Below, piece by piece: positions 31,516 to 44,161 of a stretch of DNA of 64,000 bases. Where the stretch lies: NCBI GenBank assembly GCA_000349905.1, contig KB722765.1, forward strand, positions 1-64,000, given 5' to 3'. Under the pieces are notes generated by a model. That model ran no database searches. It worked only from the letters and a program-made list of their open reading frames with translations, and was not told the origin of the DNA. This stretch comes from Volvariella volvacea V23. Taxonomy: Eukaryota > Basidiomycota > Agaricomycetes > Agaricales > Pluteaceae. Position 1 is the first letter of the stretch. The number at the start of each line of letters is the position of its first letter. The position numbers were made by a program, and so were the translations under genes.

Positions 31516-32918
31516 ATGCGCTTCGCTACTCTTACGACTCTTATCGCTGCCGCTTTCGGCTTGGTCGCTGCCGCACCCGTCGACGAGCAACTCCACAAGA
31601 GAGCACCAGCAGCAGTGTACACGACTTGCGTGACCCCCAACACTGTTGCTCTCACCTTTGTATGTTTAAACTGCTTGGGTGCAATGCTTGATACTCATGA
31701 TTGCCGATCGCGAATGTCATTAGGATGACGGCCCATACCAATACATGTTCGTTGTTCGCGTTGATCCTGAAACTACGGGCATATTGACTGACATGGGAAC
31801 AGTTACGACGTCGCAGGTATTCTTTGGGAAAATGGTGTCAACAAGGCAACTTTCTTCTTCAGTAAGTCTTCTCGAGTGCCTCGACCTCGTGCTCAGTCCT
31901 GATCTTCGCCTTTCCGCAGATGGCAACAACTGTGAGTCTTCGACCTTTTTCACGTCCTAGTAGCTGTTTTCACTCACTCAGGCGACGACCAGATGGCTGC
32001 ATCTACTCTGAAGCCAACAAGGCCGCTGTCAAATGGATCTACGACAATGGGTTCGAAATTGGCTCCCACACTTGGAGTCACAACGACCTCTCCACCTTGA
32101 ACTGGGATCAACGTAAGCACTTCTCCGTCATCCAGTTGAAGTGTCCTGACCCTGAAGCGCGTAGTTCACGATCAATTCTGGCGCGTCGAACGTGAGTGAC
32201 CGTATTTTTCCCTTATGGGGATAGCGACGCGAATAATAATTTTGCAGAGGCTTTGGCGAGGATCACTGGAGCTACTCCGGCGCTCATGAGACCCCGTACG
32301 TCATTATTAACGCTAGAACCCATGTGGTCGTAATAATGCTTGCCCCTTAGCTTACGGGTCATACAATGACCTCGTCAGAGAGGTTGCTGGCGTTCGCGGT
32401 CAGAGCATCGTGAACTGGAACCTCGAGTAAGTTTGCATTTGAGGTACCGGGCTCGCTGAGTGCTTATCGCGGTCAAATAGCTCCGGTGATACTGCTAGCA
32501 TCTCAGTCGCTGCACAGAAGCAACGCTACACCGACGCTGCCGCCCAACACCCCAGCTCGATTATCTCTCTTATGCATGAAACCCATGGTAAGTGCATTGC
32601 CTTCGTATAATATGATAATATGTTGATATAATTTCTCTTACGCAGCTTCCACTGTGTAAGTCTATAACCTACTTTCTCGATGATGTCCATCGCTGAATGG
32701 AACAACCAACCTTTGCGTCTGCACCTACAGTTGGGAAGTCTTACCACACGCAATCACTACCCTTCGCAACGCCGGCTACAGCTTTGTCTCCGTTTCGGAG
32801 TGCCTCGGCATTCCGGCCTACCAAAGCGTCGTAGCCCCTCAAACTGTGAGTTCCGTCTGAAATCTACCCCAACACACACCCTAAACTCGTATTCTCTCAG
32901 GGCTCATGGACCTGCTAA
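31516..32918 (+). CDS. Chitin deacetylase (polysaccharide deacetylase), intact
   Basis: A secreted CE4 enzyme converting wall chitin to chitosan. Twelve exons: 31516-31659, 31724-31746, 31803-31861, 31920-31931, 31993-32112, 32165-32191, 32248-32295, 32351-32426, 32481-32587, 32646-32655, 32731-32845 and 32901-32918, all in phase, giving 252 residues. It has a signal peptide (MRFATLTTLIAAAFGLVAAA), a KR processing site, TPNTVALTFDDGPYQYIYDV with the catalytic Asp pair, TFFFNGNNYGCIY, GSHTWSHNDLSTL with the metal-binding histidines, VEQALARITG, LMHETHASTVWEVLPHA and a C-terminal GSWTC. It lacks a GPI tail or chitin-binding domain. The 12-nt and 10-nt exons hide it from ORF scans. Confidence 0.93.
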
Positions 32919-35077
32919 ACCGCGCCCATATCTGACGACGTTTCTACGCCTGGCTAATCATTATTGATTAATATGAGTATCACGGACATCTTGGATAATT
33001 TTTCGTTGACTTTGGACTCTTCTTGCTTTCACTCTTCGCGCCAACGTATCCGGACACTGAACTTGGCTCTTACAACGAACAATCCACGATAAATCCACTT
33101 CTAATGTCGTTATGGACATTCGTACCCTTTTAGTTCCGCGAATTCGGTTACTTACCTATAATTCTCTACTCCCTTTCGACCGCATGTTCGTCCCTCATCC
33201 GATCATCGGGTGCCGTTCTTACCTCCTATTGCTTCGACTACCTAGTCAAGAACCATTTTAATCAACCCTGTTTAGGCTGTTCGCCTCTTTATTACCTCCT
33301 CTTTTGTCCCAATGGTTCGACTTAGTCTGGACTCTTCAACATGGCGTTCACAGGGTAGCATAGAGGGCCATATTGCTCCGATGCTTGCCACTCTGGTGGC
33401 GTGATATTCCCTGTGATGCGTGCCAAGTCATCTACATTTCGTTAAAAGAAGATTATCACCCCACCGGAGGCGAGCGAAGGAAGCTGGCAGGTAATAATCG
33501 ACCACTAGAATCAAGGGACTGGCTCCACATCCCTGTAAATCGTGATTACCCTACCTATCATTCAGGAGGTATCGCCACTTCCCTTCTCCATTGGGTCAAT
33601 GAGCGATATGGCTTTTCTATCATCGGTAGGCACTCAATGTACTCACCCTACCAAGAGAAAATGATATGATGCGGGTAGATATTTGACAGGTTGATTGCTT
33701 GAACCTCTTGTTCTAGTTCTCAGTTGACATTGGGATTACAAGGCATCTCCCTTCAACAGAGCTTGCACGTATGGTGGGTCCAACGGAAGTCATTGCCGAG
33801 TGGGATTTTTCGCAGCTAAGTATTAGTGTCGCCAAGTCCCTGTAACTTGTGTTCTGAGCACTTCGTGTTGATGCTTACGTCACAACTTTTCGGTCATCTG
33901 TTGGGCACTTGAGATTTGCCTGGACAAACAACACCACCGGGTTCAGACGTCAGAGTCAAGGGTATGCTTGCTCACAGCGTTCGCAGCCCTCGTTTTCCTT
34001 TGAATCTCGGAAAGCAAAGAACGGATCGTTTTCAGTGTTGGCAAATAACCCCAAAGGGACTTTGAACCTACGCGGAGTTGAAGCGCCGATACCGCTTCTC
34101 TATATGTCCATTCCCTCCTTCCAAGCATAACCCAGGTAAATTAAACCAAGAATTATTTGGAATATCATTTTCCACCTCTCTCGACTAACCCTGCCGTTCC
34201 TTATGCGTCCCTACTACCACGCAAGCCGTAGTAGTGACATCATCAATAGCTGATGTCGCGAACGAAAGAGGTGATTGTCGATCCTCCAGAATACAAAGAT
34301 ACGCTGCGCTCATCATTACGCATCAGTTCTCGTAACCTGCGTACGCCTAACATGATCTATCACTTGATACCCACAAGAGTGACATGCTGAGACAGCGGGA
34401 AACCTATCAACTTCTTATGCCACGTCCTATGTTGCTTGGTGGTGGGTTCCTTACACCGTAAGTGTCACAGAGAGTATATTGCCCCGCATTTCAAATCAGT
34501 CTATGCGGGGTGACGCGCCATGAGCGACGCGGACCTACTCCTCATCCCACGGAAATTTTATACCTTTCGATCGTGGCGAGATAAGTCGTCCTCTTCTACT
34601 CTTGCATAGATTGTTCTGAGTTCCGTGCTTCTGGCCCATCAAATCGGACATTAGCATATGAGAAGTATCAAAATGTTTACGAAAGACCAGAGTGGCGCTT
34701 AGACCAAAGTAAGGCTCCCAACAGCCGACTCGGATAGTTAGCCACACTAAACGAGCTCCTCACAATCATCTCAATTTCTTCGCCTGGTGTGCAACCGCGA
34801 CTGGATAATCCACTGTCCAGTGGCAATCAACGGCAGAATTCCGAAAAAATATTGATTCCTGCGTACTTGCCGTTGAACGGAACAGTACCTGTAGCTGAGG
34901 AAGAATGTAAACGGCGAGTAAAATTGTGATGGAAACTCGGAGATTGTGGGTTGGGTGAATTGAGTGGCAATGGCTGAGTACGGAGCCACTACTGGCAATA
35001 CGCTGGGATGTTTACAGTTCAGACTACCTGGGACTGAACAAACTGGTTCTGAGTGAGGAGAACCTCATCCGAGAGGG
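32919..35077. other. Intergenic, no supported gene
   Basis: Over 2 kb with only short frames in all directions (longest about 98 codons, 33373-33669), none recognised. No LTR-like ends, tRNA or clear repeats were found. It may hold distal regulatory DNA or an unrecognised relic. Confidence 0.5.
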
Positions 35078-35083
35078 TATAAA
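35078..35083 (+). promoter_or_regulatory. TATA box of SnoaL-like gene B
   Basis: TATAAA lies 117 bp upstream of the start codon, and is followed by a pyrimidine-rich leader. Confidence 0.6.
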
Positions 35084-35194
35084 GTCAACCTGAAAACGAG
35101 ACAAAGGAGCCAGCATCGCAACCTCGTCTCCTCTTACATTCACTCTTAGAACTTCTCTCTCAACTCTTAACTTACAATCCAGCCAAACTTAAAC

Positions 35195-35944
35195 ATGTTC
35201 TCCACAAAGCTCTTCATCCCCCTCCTCGCTTTCACCACCCTCGTCTCTGCTGAAGCTGCTATCGACACCGGAGCCCGTCACTGGGGTCGTCGTCAAAACC
35301 TCATCAGCGCTGAATACGTGAAGGACATCTTCGTCCCTCTCGGCAACGGAAGCTCATCCGTGTTCTTCGACAACTATGTCATGCCCGACGTCGACTGGAT
35401 TGTCTCTAACCCACTTGACGAGTTCAGGACCAACCCATTAGCTGGTCGTTACACCTCTTTGGCTGGTGCGTCGGTCTCCTCGGTTTATGCTCTTAATTGT
35501 GGAGTGCTAATCGTTTCGTGCATGATCAGACTTCCGTGCCGCCACATTCAACGTCGTAAACACCTTGTTGTACGAACCCATCAGACTCGTTCGAGTCTTC
35601 GAACCCATCATTGCTGGTAACACCGCAGTCGTCGAGCTCCAGTAAGCACCACCCAGTCTCCAAATCAACGAAAGATAAACTCACCACAAATATAGGGCTC
35701 AGAACTCTGTAGGCCAACCCATCGTCTCCAAGTACGGTTATGCATACGACTGCCGCTACGCTTGGGTCTGCGTCTTCAACGAGGACAAGAAGATTACTCA
35801 CGTCCGGTATGTGCTATATCTCACTTCCATCAGAGCGTCTAGCTGACGGAATGTCAACCTAGTGCTTACCTCGATTCCGCCATGGTTCGCGATCTCGTCA
35901 CCATCCCTGAGGGTGCCGAGCCCCTTCCTCCCCCATCCAACTAG
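35195..35944 (+). CDS. Secreted NTF2/SnoaL-like protein (copy B)
   Basis: Exons 35195-35465, 35530-35641, 35696-35806 and 35863-35944 give 191 residues; intron positions and phases equal those of the four relatives. Signal peptide MFSTKLFIPLLAFTTLVSA, then ARHWGRRQNLIS, two residues longer here than in the others. The fold core reads VDWIVSNPLDEFRTNPLAGR, YDCRYAWVCVFNEDKK and HVRAYLDSAMV. It is the most divergent full copy and has no MDR gene beside it; its neighbours are two chitin deacetylases. Function unknown. Confidence 0.9.
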
Positions 35945-36116
35945 ATCAAGTTATTAGACCACTGTACCGATCATACACTTGTAGACCCAATAGAGCACAC
36001 TGAATAAAGAAACATCTTGGTGCGAATCGTGAGCTTTGGAGATCGTCATTCCCTCTTGAGGCTTGAGATTTCATAACGCAATTACATTAGTCCATACATT
36101 ACATATTTACAATTAA

Positions 36117-37481
36117 TTAGCAGTGCCAGGATGACTGAAGGCAATGGTCAGTGTCATAGACGAAGTTCAACTGGAATAGGGCTTACATCGGGAACACCAG
36201 GTGCTCTAATGCTTTGGTAGGGTGCCATACCCATGCACTCAGCAAGCGTTACAAGCCTATATCCAGCAGCTTGAAGTTTAGGGATGATGTAAGGTAATAC
36301 TTGGTGACTGTTCATTCGTCATTCAGGATTCCGGGATACCTCCGTCCGAAAGGAATTGCCGACTTACGCAGTTGTTTCTGTGACAAATCCAAATGAATAT
36401 TTTAGTAGACCCTACGTAGCCTCGTGGACTGCTTACCATATGTTTCGTGGTTCAGTGCTAAAATCGTGCTAGGGTGTGCTCGAATGAGGGTGTCATATGA
36501 TGACTTGCTTTGAGCAGGTGTTGCGCCAACAGAGTCTCCGGAGCTACCCAAAATTCACTGGTCTAGAAGAATTTATAAACACACACCAGGACTTACTCGA
36601 AATCCCATATGACGACTTTCTGTCCGCGAACATAGGATGCCTGTAGCACAAGGTCGTTATAGTTTCCGAATGCTGTGGTGCAAAATCAGCATGAGCCTGT
36701 CTCGAACGAAGCGCCTTCACTTACGTGGCCTCATGAACGCAGGAACAACGCCAACAATCCTCTGCAGTGCCTCTGAAATAGGATACATGTCAGCCGTGAG
36801 TATTTTGTTGTTCGGTTGCGAAGGAGAATGACTTACGCTCCACGCGCCACATTTCATCGTGGACTAGGATCCCACAGAACGACGCAACGAACACGAGTTA
36901 AATTTGGCACAAAAAGGTAAAAAGGCAACGGGCCATACTTTGATCCCAAGTCAATGTGGTCAGATCTAGATGTCTCCATGTATGAGAAGCGACTTGGTGG
37001 CCTTTGTCGTATGCCCACTTGACGCGCTTCTGTTGGTCGGCATCGTAGATGCATCCATCTACAAATCCGAGTCATCGCGTGTAAGCGATCGCCCATAGAA
37101 AGAACTTATCACCGACATACAGTTATTACCATCTGGTGTCGATAGTTGTTAAAGCGTGCACACATAGTTTATCAATTCGAAGCTTACTGAAGAAAAATGT
37201 TCCGGTTGCATTGACGGCGTTTAGAGCTTTACCAATGTCGTAGCTGTGTCGCTATATATGAGCACGAAAAGTGGCCGTAAAATAGTGATACGGACAGGTA
37301 AATCCAAGGTCCATCGTCCTGGATTATCGTGACAGTCAGCGCCGAGACCACAAAGTTACGTTGAACAACGTACAAAAGTTATAGCCGCGGTGTTAGGGAC
37401 AGTGCATTTAGTTATAACTTGGGCCTTCTGGGCGAGTGCCATGGCGGAGACAGCCACAGCTGTAATGAGCTTAAAGAGCAT
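36117..37481 (-). CDS. Chitin deacetylase (polysaccharide deacetylase), divergent paralogue
   Basis: This third CE4-type gene is rebuilt from splice signals on the minus strand. Exon 1 (37481-37374) encodes a signal peptide (MLFKLITAVAVSAMALAQ) and TVPNTAAITF. Small exons follow with DDGPWIYL, YDIGKALNAVNATGTFFF, NGNN (12-nt exon), YGCIYDADQQKRVKWAYDKG and SHTWRHLDLTTLTWDQ, then IHDEMWRVE, ALQRIVGVVPAFMRP, FGNYNDLVLQASYVRGQK, LNHETYE and VLPYIIPKLQAAGYRLV. The final exon is SSWHC before the stop. The metal-binding Asp and His residues are kept. The intron layout matches the gene at 31516, but there is no KR site. It is convergent with the SnoaL-like gene B, 173 bp away. Confidence 0.87.
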
Positions 37482-39807
37482 GATCGATAGGATGCCTGCT
37501 GGGGGAAGAGACGCGGGGAAGAATTGACTGGCAGTACTAGGTGCAACTGGAGAACTCAGTCAAACTACAGGGCCTTTATACTGCTAGAGAAGAACCTCTG
37601 TCCGAGATTTCATGTAAGCAAGATGTAAGATGCAGCCGAATGTCAAGCTATATTGCAAAAAATCGTATGGAGGCCCGCCGCACGACGAGAATGACCTACA
37701 GGGGAAAACTGTATCGTGCGCACATTTAGGGAAATCCAACATTAGCACAACCACACGTGTATCCGCGTACTTGAAGAAGGCTACTTTGTCGTTTCAGACC
37801 GGGATGATAAAAATAGCTCTTGACATATGGGATTGCCAAATGGTACTCACCAACGATGAAAGTCGCGGGGATGATACCATTTTGCGGCGGCAAGCCCCCC
37901 ATTTGTGTTGTTCCGGTGCTGAGCTGGATCCGCCATATAATTAGAGCAGCGATATCAAAGCCGAATCAAGGGCGTTAAAGGAAAACGGAGAGCCGAGATA
38001 CTATAATCCGGATATTCAGTACCTTCGAGTGCTAATGGAAGCAACTTGGTCATGACCACTTTAGCCCCAGGGAATAAATCGTTGACTCAACGCCTCGTAT
38101 GATGGAAGGGAAAGAAGGTTGCATCGAGGCAGTTAGACCCTATTCTTTTGATGCAACAGCCTCAAAGGCTAATGACGAGGTTTCTCCGCCCCCGCTTCGC
38201 GCCGATGGTTGCATCATCCTATTCTGAGTAAGAGGCTCGATAGCGCCGGGACGTCACTTGGCAAGCTATACACGACGAATCGGCTAGTTGGTGGCCTCTG
38301 CACATGGCAAATACTTTCGGAGGTCTTGGGGTCGGTCGTATTATAATTTTTGTGGAGCGTTGTGCGATAGATGTGGACCTTTCATGCCAGCCGGACTGGG
38401 AAAAGAAAAGACCTCGGCTTCTGGTCCAGAGAATGTAAAGCGTCAAGCTGACCGCGTCAGATCGACATGGAAGGCATGGGTCTTAGACGCAAGACGGGCT
38501 CCAGGCGTTCTTGTCGAGTACTTCCATGCGCGTTTAGGGGGTATCATGTGAGTTAAGGGACAGTCGACAGAAGATCACTGGTAGACCTTGGTGGTAAATC
38601 GACTTGAAGCTTGATCTCCGTTGGCTTAGCGTTGTTTGTCATCATCCGATAGTACAAACACGCACGGCATTCTCCGCGTACCACCCGCGGTGACAAATCC
38701 GAGGCATGCTCAGCGCCATAAACGAAATCTCCAAGGGGTAAGCTGATACCTTTTATACATTTCAACAAAGTACCGATGAGCGCTCAATGTTCTGATCACG
38801 ATAAGATAAAACCAACAAAAACGCACCTAGCCTTCTTTGCCTCATTTCACCACGATGCAAATCAACTGACCACCCAAATGACAATTTTGAGCGCTGCCGA
38901 GCTGCAATAACGTAGTTGGAGCGTAATTTATGACATTTTTCTCCATTTATCTCTTTTCCGAACTATCCAAGAGCTCGAAAATCGCGGACTCATTAATTCC
39001 TTTCAGCGTGCTCTCTACAATCTAGCACCATCGATAGTCAACACCAATATCAGTACGTACTTCAGGGAATCAATGACAGCCCAGCCTGAAGGAGTTCTGT
39101 CAACACAACGAAATTCTCCATTCTCCAAGCGCACAAAATCCAATGCTCGGCTGCATTTGTAACCGCACCCCTTTTTTTTCTTTCCTCCTGGACCCCCTAG
39201 GACTGTACATAACAATTAAACCCTACCGTCCTGGTAAAAATCCTACTACATAACTGGCCACAAGGGATTTTGCATTTACGGTGCTTACCTTCTCTTCTCT
39301 TCCGATTCCAGAGTCCGCGGACTTCAGATAGATCGCTAGTAATTGATAAATTCCAAGGCCTTGAAAAGTCTTACATACGCGCGCGCACATCTCACGCCTA
39401 GCAAGGAAAAGGCAAACAAAAAGAAATAGCAAGTCGTACGATATACTACATCAGTGTGCACATGCCCTTACGCAGTCAGCAGTTAGCGCCAAGGCACAAG
39501 ACGACAAAACCCCGACAGATGCCGACACGAACCTTGGGGAGATAGCACTGAGCGGAACTGAGCTGAGTTGGGGCAGTAATCAGATAGCTATACTACTAGT
39601 ATGTATGCGTACATGCACAACGAACGAGCAAACGAATTTAGACAAAACAGCATGGACCAAACCCAAAGTCTTTCCATCCCATAGATCCCAGTAGATATCC
39701 TATAGTATAGCATTAGTACCAGGCACTAACCAAACCAGACAACGAGCTCTAAGTATGCTACAACAATGCACCAAGCGAGGTGTCATCGCTCAAACCTAAA
39801 CGACGAG
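37482..39807. other. Intergenic, no supported gene
   Basis: About 2.3 kb. Open frames are all under about 105 codons and unrecognised. It holds the promoter of the deacetylase (37482 upward) and the 3' flank of the transcription factor. No repeats with clear ends were seen. Confidence 0.5.
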
Positions 39808-42800
39808 TCACGGCTTCGAACTCGACGGGCTGTCCCCTTGATGCGGTTGCTGCTGCTGCAACGACTGCGCAAGCTCACTGACATTCGAGAGATACGTCCC
39901 CCAATCATCCAATCTGCACACAATCCAAAGCCATCAGCACCATTCAACCAAACACACAAAACGCTGTATGAAAGGAGAAAGACGACTTACTCAATCCCAG
40001 TAGGTGCATTGGACCACATCTCCATCGTCGCACTATCCATAAATCCTCCATACCCATACACATTATTGCTCATCCCTCTCGACGATCCAGGCAGATACGC
40101 CTGCCTCCCTGCACCATGACCCACTCCCACTCCCACTCCCGCACCAGGACCAGCCGGGTGCACACGCCCATCTGCAGCAACACCCATCAAAGAAAACTCG
40201 CTCCCAGACAATCCCGCCGGCGACGGACCGCCCGGTGGACCAGGCGCACCATTACTCGAAGCAGCAGCACTCGCTGTCGCCCCAGACCTAATGACATCAC
40301 CAAGACTGTAAGGATCCGAATACGTCGGTGACGATGAGGACGGTGACGAAGGAACTTGACGAGCATACATCATATATGAATCCCCCATTCCGCCTGGCCC
40401 TCCACCTCCAAATCCACCAGCACCAGCACCAGCACCACCCGCACTAGACCCGCCTGCTCCAGCCCCTGCAAACGGCTGATACCAATAATTCGGCGCACTC
40501 AGCGGTGACTGTCCCCTCGGCGAAAACTGCACCTGCCCATGCAAAGGTAGTGACCCGAGCTCCTCACTGTACACAGGGAGCGTAAACAAGTGCTCCACCG
40601 GCGCTGCTGCAGACTGCTGCATCGACTGTGGAGAAGGATGCTGCTGAGCCGCCGCCTGAGGCGGTGGCCACGACTGCGGTTGTAGTGTCCCTGCTGCCCC
40701 TGCCCCTGACGCCCCTGACGTTCCAAGTGCAGATGCTGCAGTTGACGCAGTCGTCGAAGACGCAGTGGACGACGTCGAGGCGACTCTCCCAATCCCGCCC
40801 GCATCGCTGATCCCCACCAGCGGATCCCGGTTCGACACGCGCCTCGTGCCCGCTATGCTCCTCGGCACGTCCAGACTGTCAGAGGGGCTATCGCACGAGG
40901 ATGCTCCGGATCGCGGGCTGTCGGACCCTCGTTCCCTTTTGTTCCCGCTTGGTGGACTGGGTTGTGGGAGGGGGAGTTCGCCGACGGAGGCTAGTTCGTA
41001 TAGGATGTCCCTACGATAGAGTCAGAGATTTTTACCATCATGACATGGGCGGAACCGTTGAGACCCGTGCGATGACTCACCATAATCTACCAGCCGAGTG
41101 CCACCTAAACGGGCCATGCAATCAACAGGGTAAGCTGCCGTACACACGCTCCACAAGAGACTCCTGTGTCCACTCACCGTCCTTCACAGGCCCTCAAAAC
41201 TTGCATACACTTGTGCACATCCGCCATCTCCCTCTTCGGGTCCGTCGACAGCCCCGACCGCTTCCCGCCCCAGATGTTCAACAAAAGCACAATGCCTGCC
41301 GTGAACACTGACATCTGGTAAGGCTACATGAGTTTTCGCTCAACTCGGCGGCAATAGCAGAAAAGGGTCTAGGAGGGGGGTGCTTACCAGGACCTGAGAT
41401 AATGGCAACCCGAATCGAGACCGGTGGATGTCCACGATGTGGCTACATGACCTGGCTGCATTGGTACAGATGGCTAGTGAGGGGAAAGAGAGGGGTGAGG
41501 GTTTACGAGGGGATGGGATGAATGGTCGGTGGATGAGAATTTGGATGTTGTAGTAGCTTGTGTATAGCAGCACGGATTGGTGGAAGAATACTTCGTTTTC
41601 TCGGGTTGGATCCCATCGCACTGGGTGATAAAGAAATCAGGCAAGCAATAGGGATAGGTGAGAGTGGGAGACGTACAGTAATCAGGGACGGTGTCGACCC
41701 ATTTGTTCAGTGCAGAGTCTAGCTCTGCGACGATGTGCTGTTCCCACTGCGGACCAATAAATCCAAGTAGGATCTTCGATTTATTAATGGAATACTGAGG
41801 GAGAAGGTCGTTAAAACCAAGAGATGGCGGTGATATTAGACTTACAATAGTACGTAGTGAAAACGCGAGAATCTGGTTGAGCCTCAAGTACAGAACAAAG
41901 GCGCTAATAACAGATGGTTTGTTAGGCGGCTGTTTGAATCGCTGTTCTGGGTCAGGATGGTCCCAATACTCATCGTCGACCTCAAGAGGTGGGTCCAGAT
42001 CAAAGCTACATCACCCAAATGAGACAGCCACTGCCAAGAAAGGGAGGAGATACTCACTCCTCGTCCTGAATCGCACACGGCCTGCCCAAGGCGGAACTGA
42101 ACATCCGATCCATGGTTACAAGGACCCTGAGAATTTTTTTAGTGGGCCCGAGAGTGAGTCAGTAGATTGACGGCTTACCAGAACGCGCGTTTCCATAGTT
42201 CGCCTTCGGCAGATACTTCGCGATTTGCCTTTTTGCGGTGAGCGCCCACGTCTTGCGCAAGTCGGATGCCGATGCCGACCATGGTCCAACATGCCTGTGG
42301 CGCGGATGTGCCTTGTAGGAATTGAACCGAAAGCTAGTGACTCGACATGAGAACAATGAATACCATGGGACAAAAAAATCAGAAACGCACACAGTAGAAC
42401 TGGAGTTCGTACAAGGACGGAGGGGATAGCAAGGATTTCTTCACGAGTTGGACTTGGTGGAAGTATTTCCACCCATTGGAATGAAAACCCTTCTCACCAT
42501 CAAGCCGTACACGCGGATCGTCGGAGTATCTAGAAGCGACTGCGCACACAAGAAGCAGCACAGCACCAAACATCTCGTGACGTTGATGGAGTTGTTCTTG
42601 TATAAGGCGCTCAAAGGTAGGGCGGTGCAGAAGCGGCAAAAATATATTGGTGTGCTTGAAGTACAGGTCGACGAGTTGGTGGATCAGCTCTTCTGGTGGA
42701 AAATCGTATATTGTTTGTGGTGACTGCGCAGCAGCTTGCTCCCACTAGAAACGGCGCATATATTCAGGATGCGGATAAGAGACGACGTGACAATGCCACC

Positions 42801-43790
42801 CACCGGCCGTACCGACCAAAACTCGGGTCTCTTTGCAAGGGCGTGTGAGAGCTGCGGCTTCTCCACTTCGTTCCCAGTATATTCATTCTTCAGCTCGATA
42901 GCGGTTTGAATTAGCATAGCGCTACTCGACTTTCCGAAAAAGCGATAATCCCCCTGGCTAATGGACATTTTCTCCAGGTTGTCGGCCAGCATGACTTGGA
43001 TAAAGTCGTCGTCTGGCGGGTTGTCAAAGGAGTATTCGCAGCCGGATTTCCGAATGACACCTGTGGCAAGTTCTCCTGGAGTACTCTGAGGATGTACGAT
43101 ACGGGCCGCCTCCTCTAGGACGGATCTCCTCTGCGAGGCGACCTTTTCCATCACCCAAGCCTCCCGATCAATGTTTTTATCAAGGTCTGTTAGTAAATCG
43201 TCGCCTGGGCTGAGCTTGAGATTATATAAGTACGGTGCGAAGGGAGAGTCGCAATAACCTTGAAGTCGTACCCGGCGGATTAGCTTTTCAAGCTTCTCAA
43301 CTCTGTTCTCCAGGTTCTCGACGTAACTAACACGTGCATAATGAGCGCCTGAGTACGTGCCTTGACGCTCTAGAGACTGACTCACCCTTTTGGCGGACCT
43401 CGTTTCTACATGCGTGCATACACTCAACTACTGTGCGGGAAAAACCTGGAGAGCAAGGTACGCACCTTGGCTGCTTCAACGTATGTGCACTGAAAGTTGT
43501 ACGCCATACAGTTCGAGCACCGATTCCCAGGCATTTGCACACCATCGCCTATGTACAGCATTATTTAGCGCCTTTGTGCGCGGGCTACGTCAAAAAGACA
43601 CTGACAGCGAACTTGATGCCAAAATAATCAGTATGCGATGCAAAATGCGGGGGATGCACCGGTCGGTACGAGACATACTTTTCTTGCGTCTGCAGATGTC
43701 GCACGCCCTTTGTATCCGTCTTTTCTTCAAAGACGAGCCCTGAGCCATGAATTGTTCTTGGTCGTTGACATCATCTTCATTAGAGGACAT
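39808..43790 (-). CDS. Zn(2)-Cys(6) fungal-specific transcription factor
   Basis: A nuclear gene regulator with an N-terminal binuclear zinc cluster and a fungal transcription-factor (MHR) domain. Start at 43790 (MSSNEDDVNDQEQFMAQGSS). Its DNA-binding domain, RACDICRRKKIRCDGVQM followed by CSNCMAYNFQC, is spread over three exons, the middle one only 6 nt. A linker and dimerisation coiled coil follow (YVENLENRVEKLEKLIRR). MHR landmarks are FLPLLHRPTFERLI, CWTMVGIGIRLAQDVGAHR, MDRMFSSALGRPCAIQDEE and ILIHRPFIPSPR. The long 3' exon is Gly/Ala/Ser/Pro-rich and the last exon ends QQQQPHQGDSPSSSKP. The layout resembles XlnR/Xlr-type regulators, but I do not assign a target. Divergent from the DHHC gene. 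Confidence 0.9.
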
Positions 43791-44161
43791 GCTGCGAGGG
43801 AAAGGGGAAATGGCGATTATCGGGGATGTTGTGGGTGAAGACAAGGATGGAGCGATGGGGAGTGTGACGGCAGCGCGGCTACTAAGCCGTGCCGATCTCG
43901 TTACGCATGTGGTCTGCAGATGGGAAACAATCGAGTGTCCACTGAAAACGGGCTGACGTCTGCTGCGGAGACGTTGATGGCACGATAAACGCCCCCGACG
44001 CTCGACGATTCCGTTCAGTCTGCTGAGCGACAGAGGCGTGCCCACAGCTTCCGCTTCGAGCCCACATCAGCCATTCGTCTTGCCGAGCATACCCAGGCGT
44101 CCGAGAGCACGTGAGCACTTGGCGGCCGCCGTCGAGCCACGCATCCACCACCACGACCGCC
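43791..44161. promoter_or_regulatory. Bidirectional promoter region
   Basis: 371 bp separate the divergent start codons of the Zn2Cys6 regulator (43790, minus) and the DHHC palmitoyltransferase (44162, plus), so both promoters must lie here or overlap their leaders. No TATA box is obvious. Long shadow ORFs cross it but match neither gene's frame start. Confidence 0.6.

Noticed and set aside
43590..44045. Longer N-terminus for the Zn2Cys6 factor (151-codon frame)
   Set aside because: The start at 43790 gives a clean N-terminus; the upstream part overlaps the divergent promoter and begins far from it.
44111..44161. Longer start for the DHHC gene
   Set aside because: The upstream extension starts at a non-ATG codon; the first ATG in frame is at 44162.
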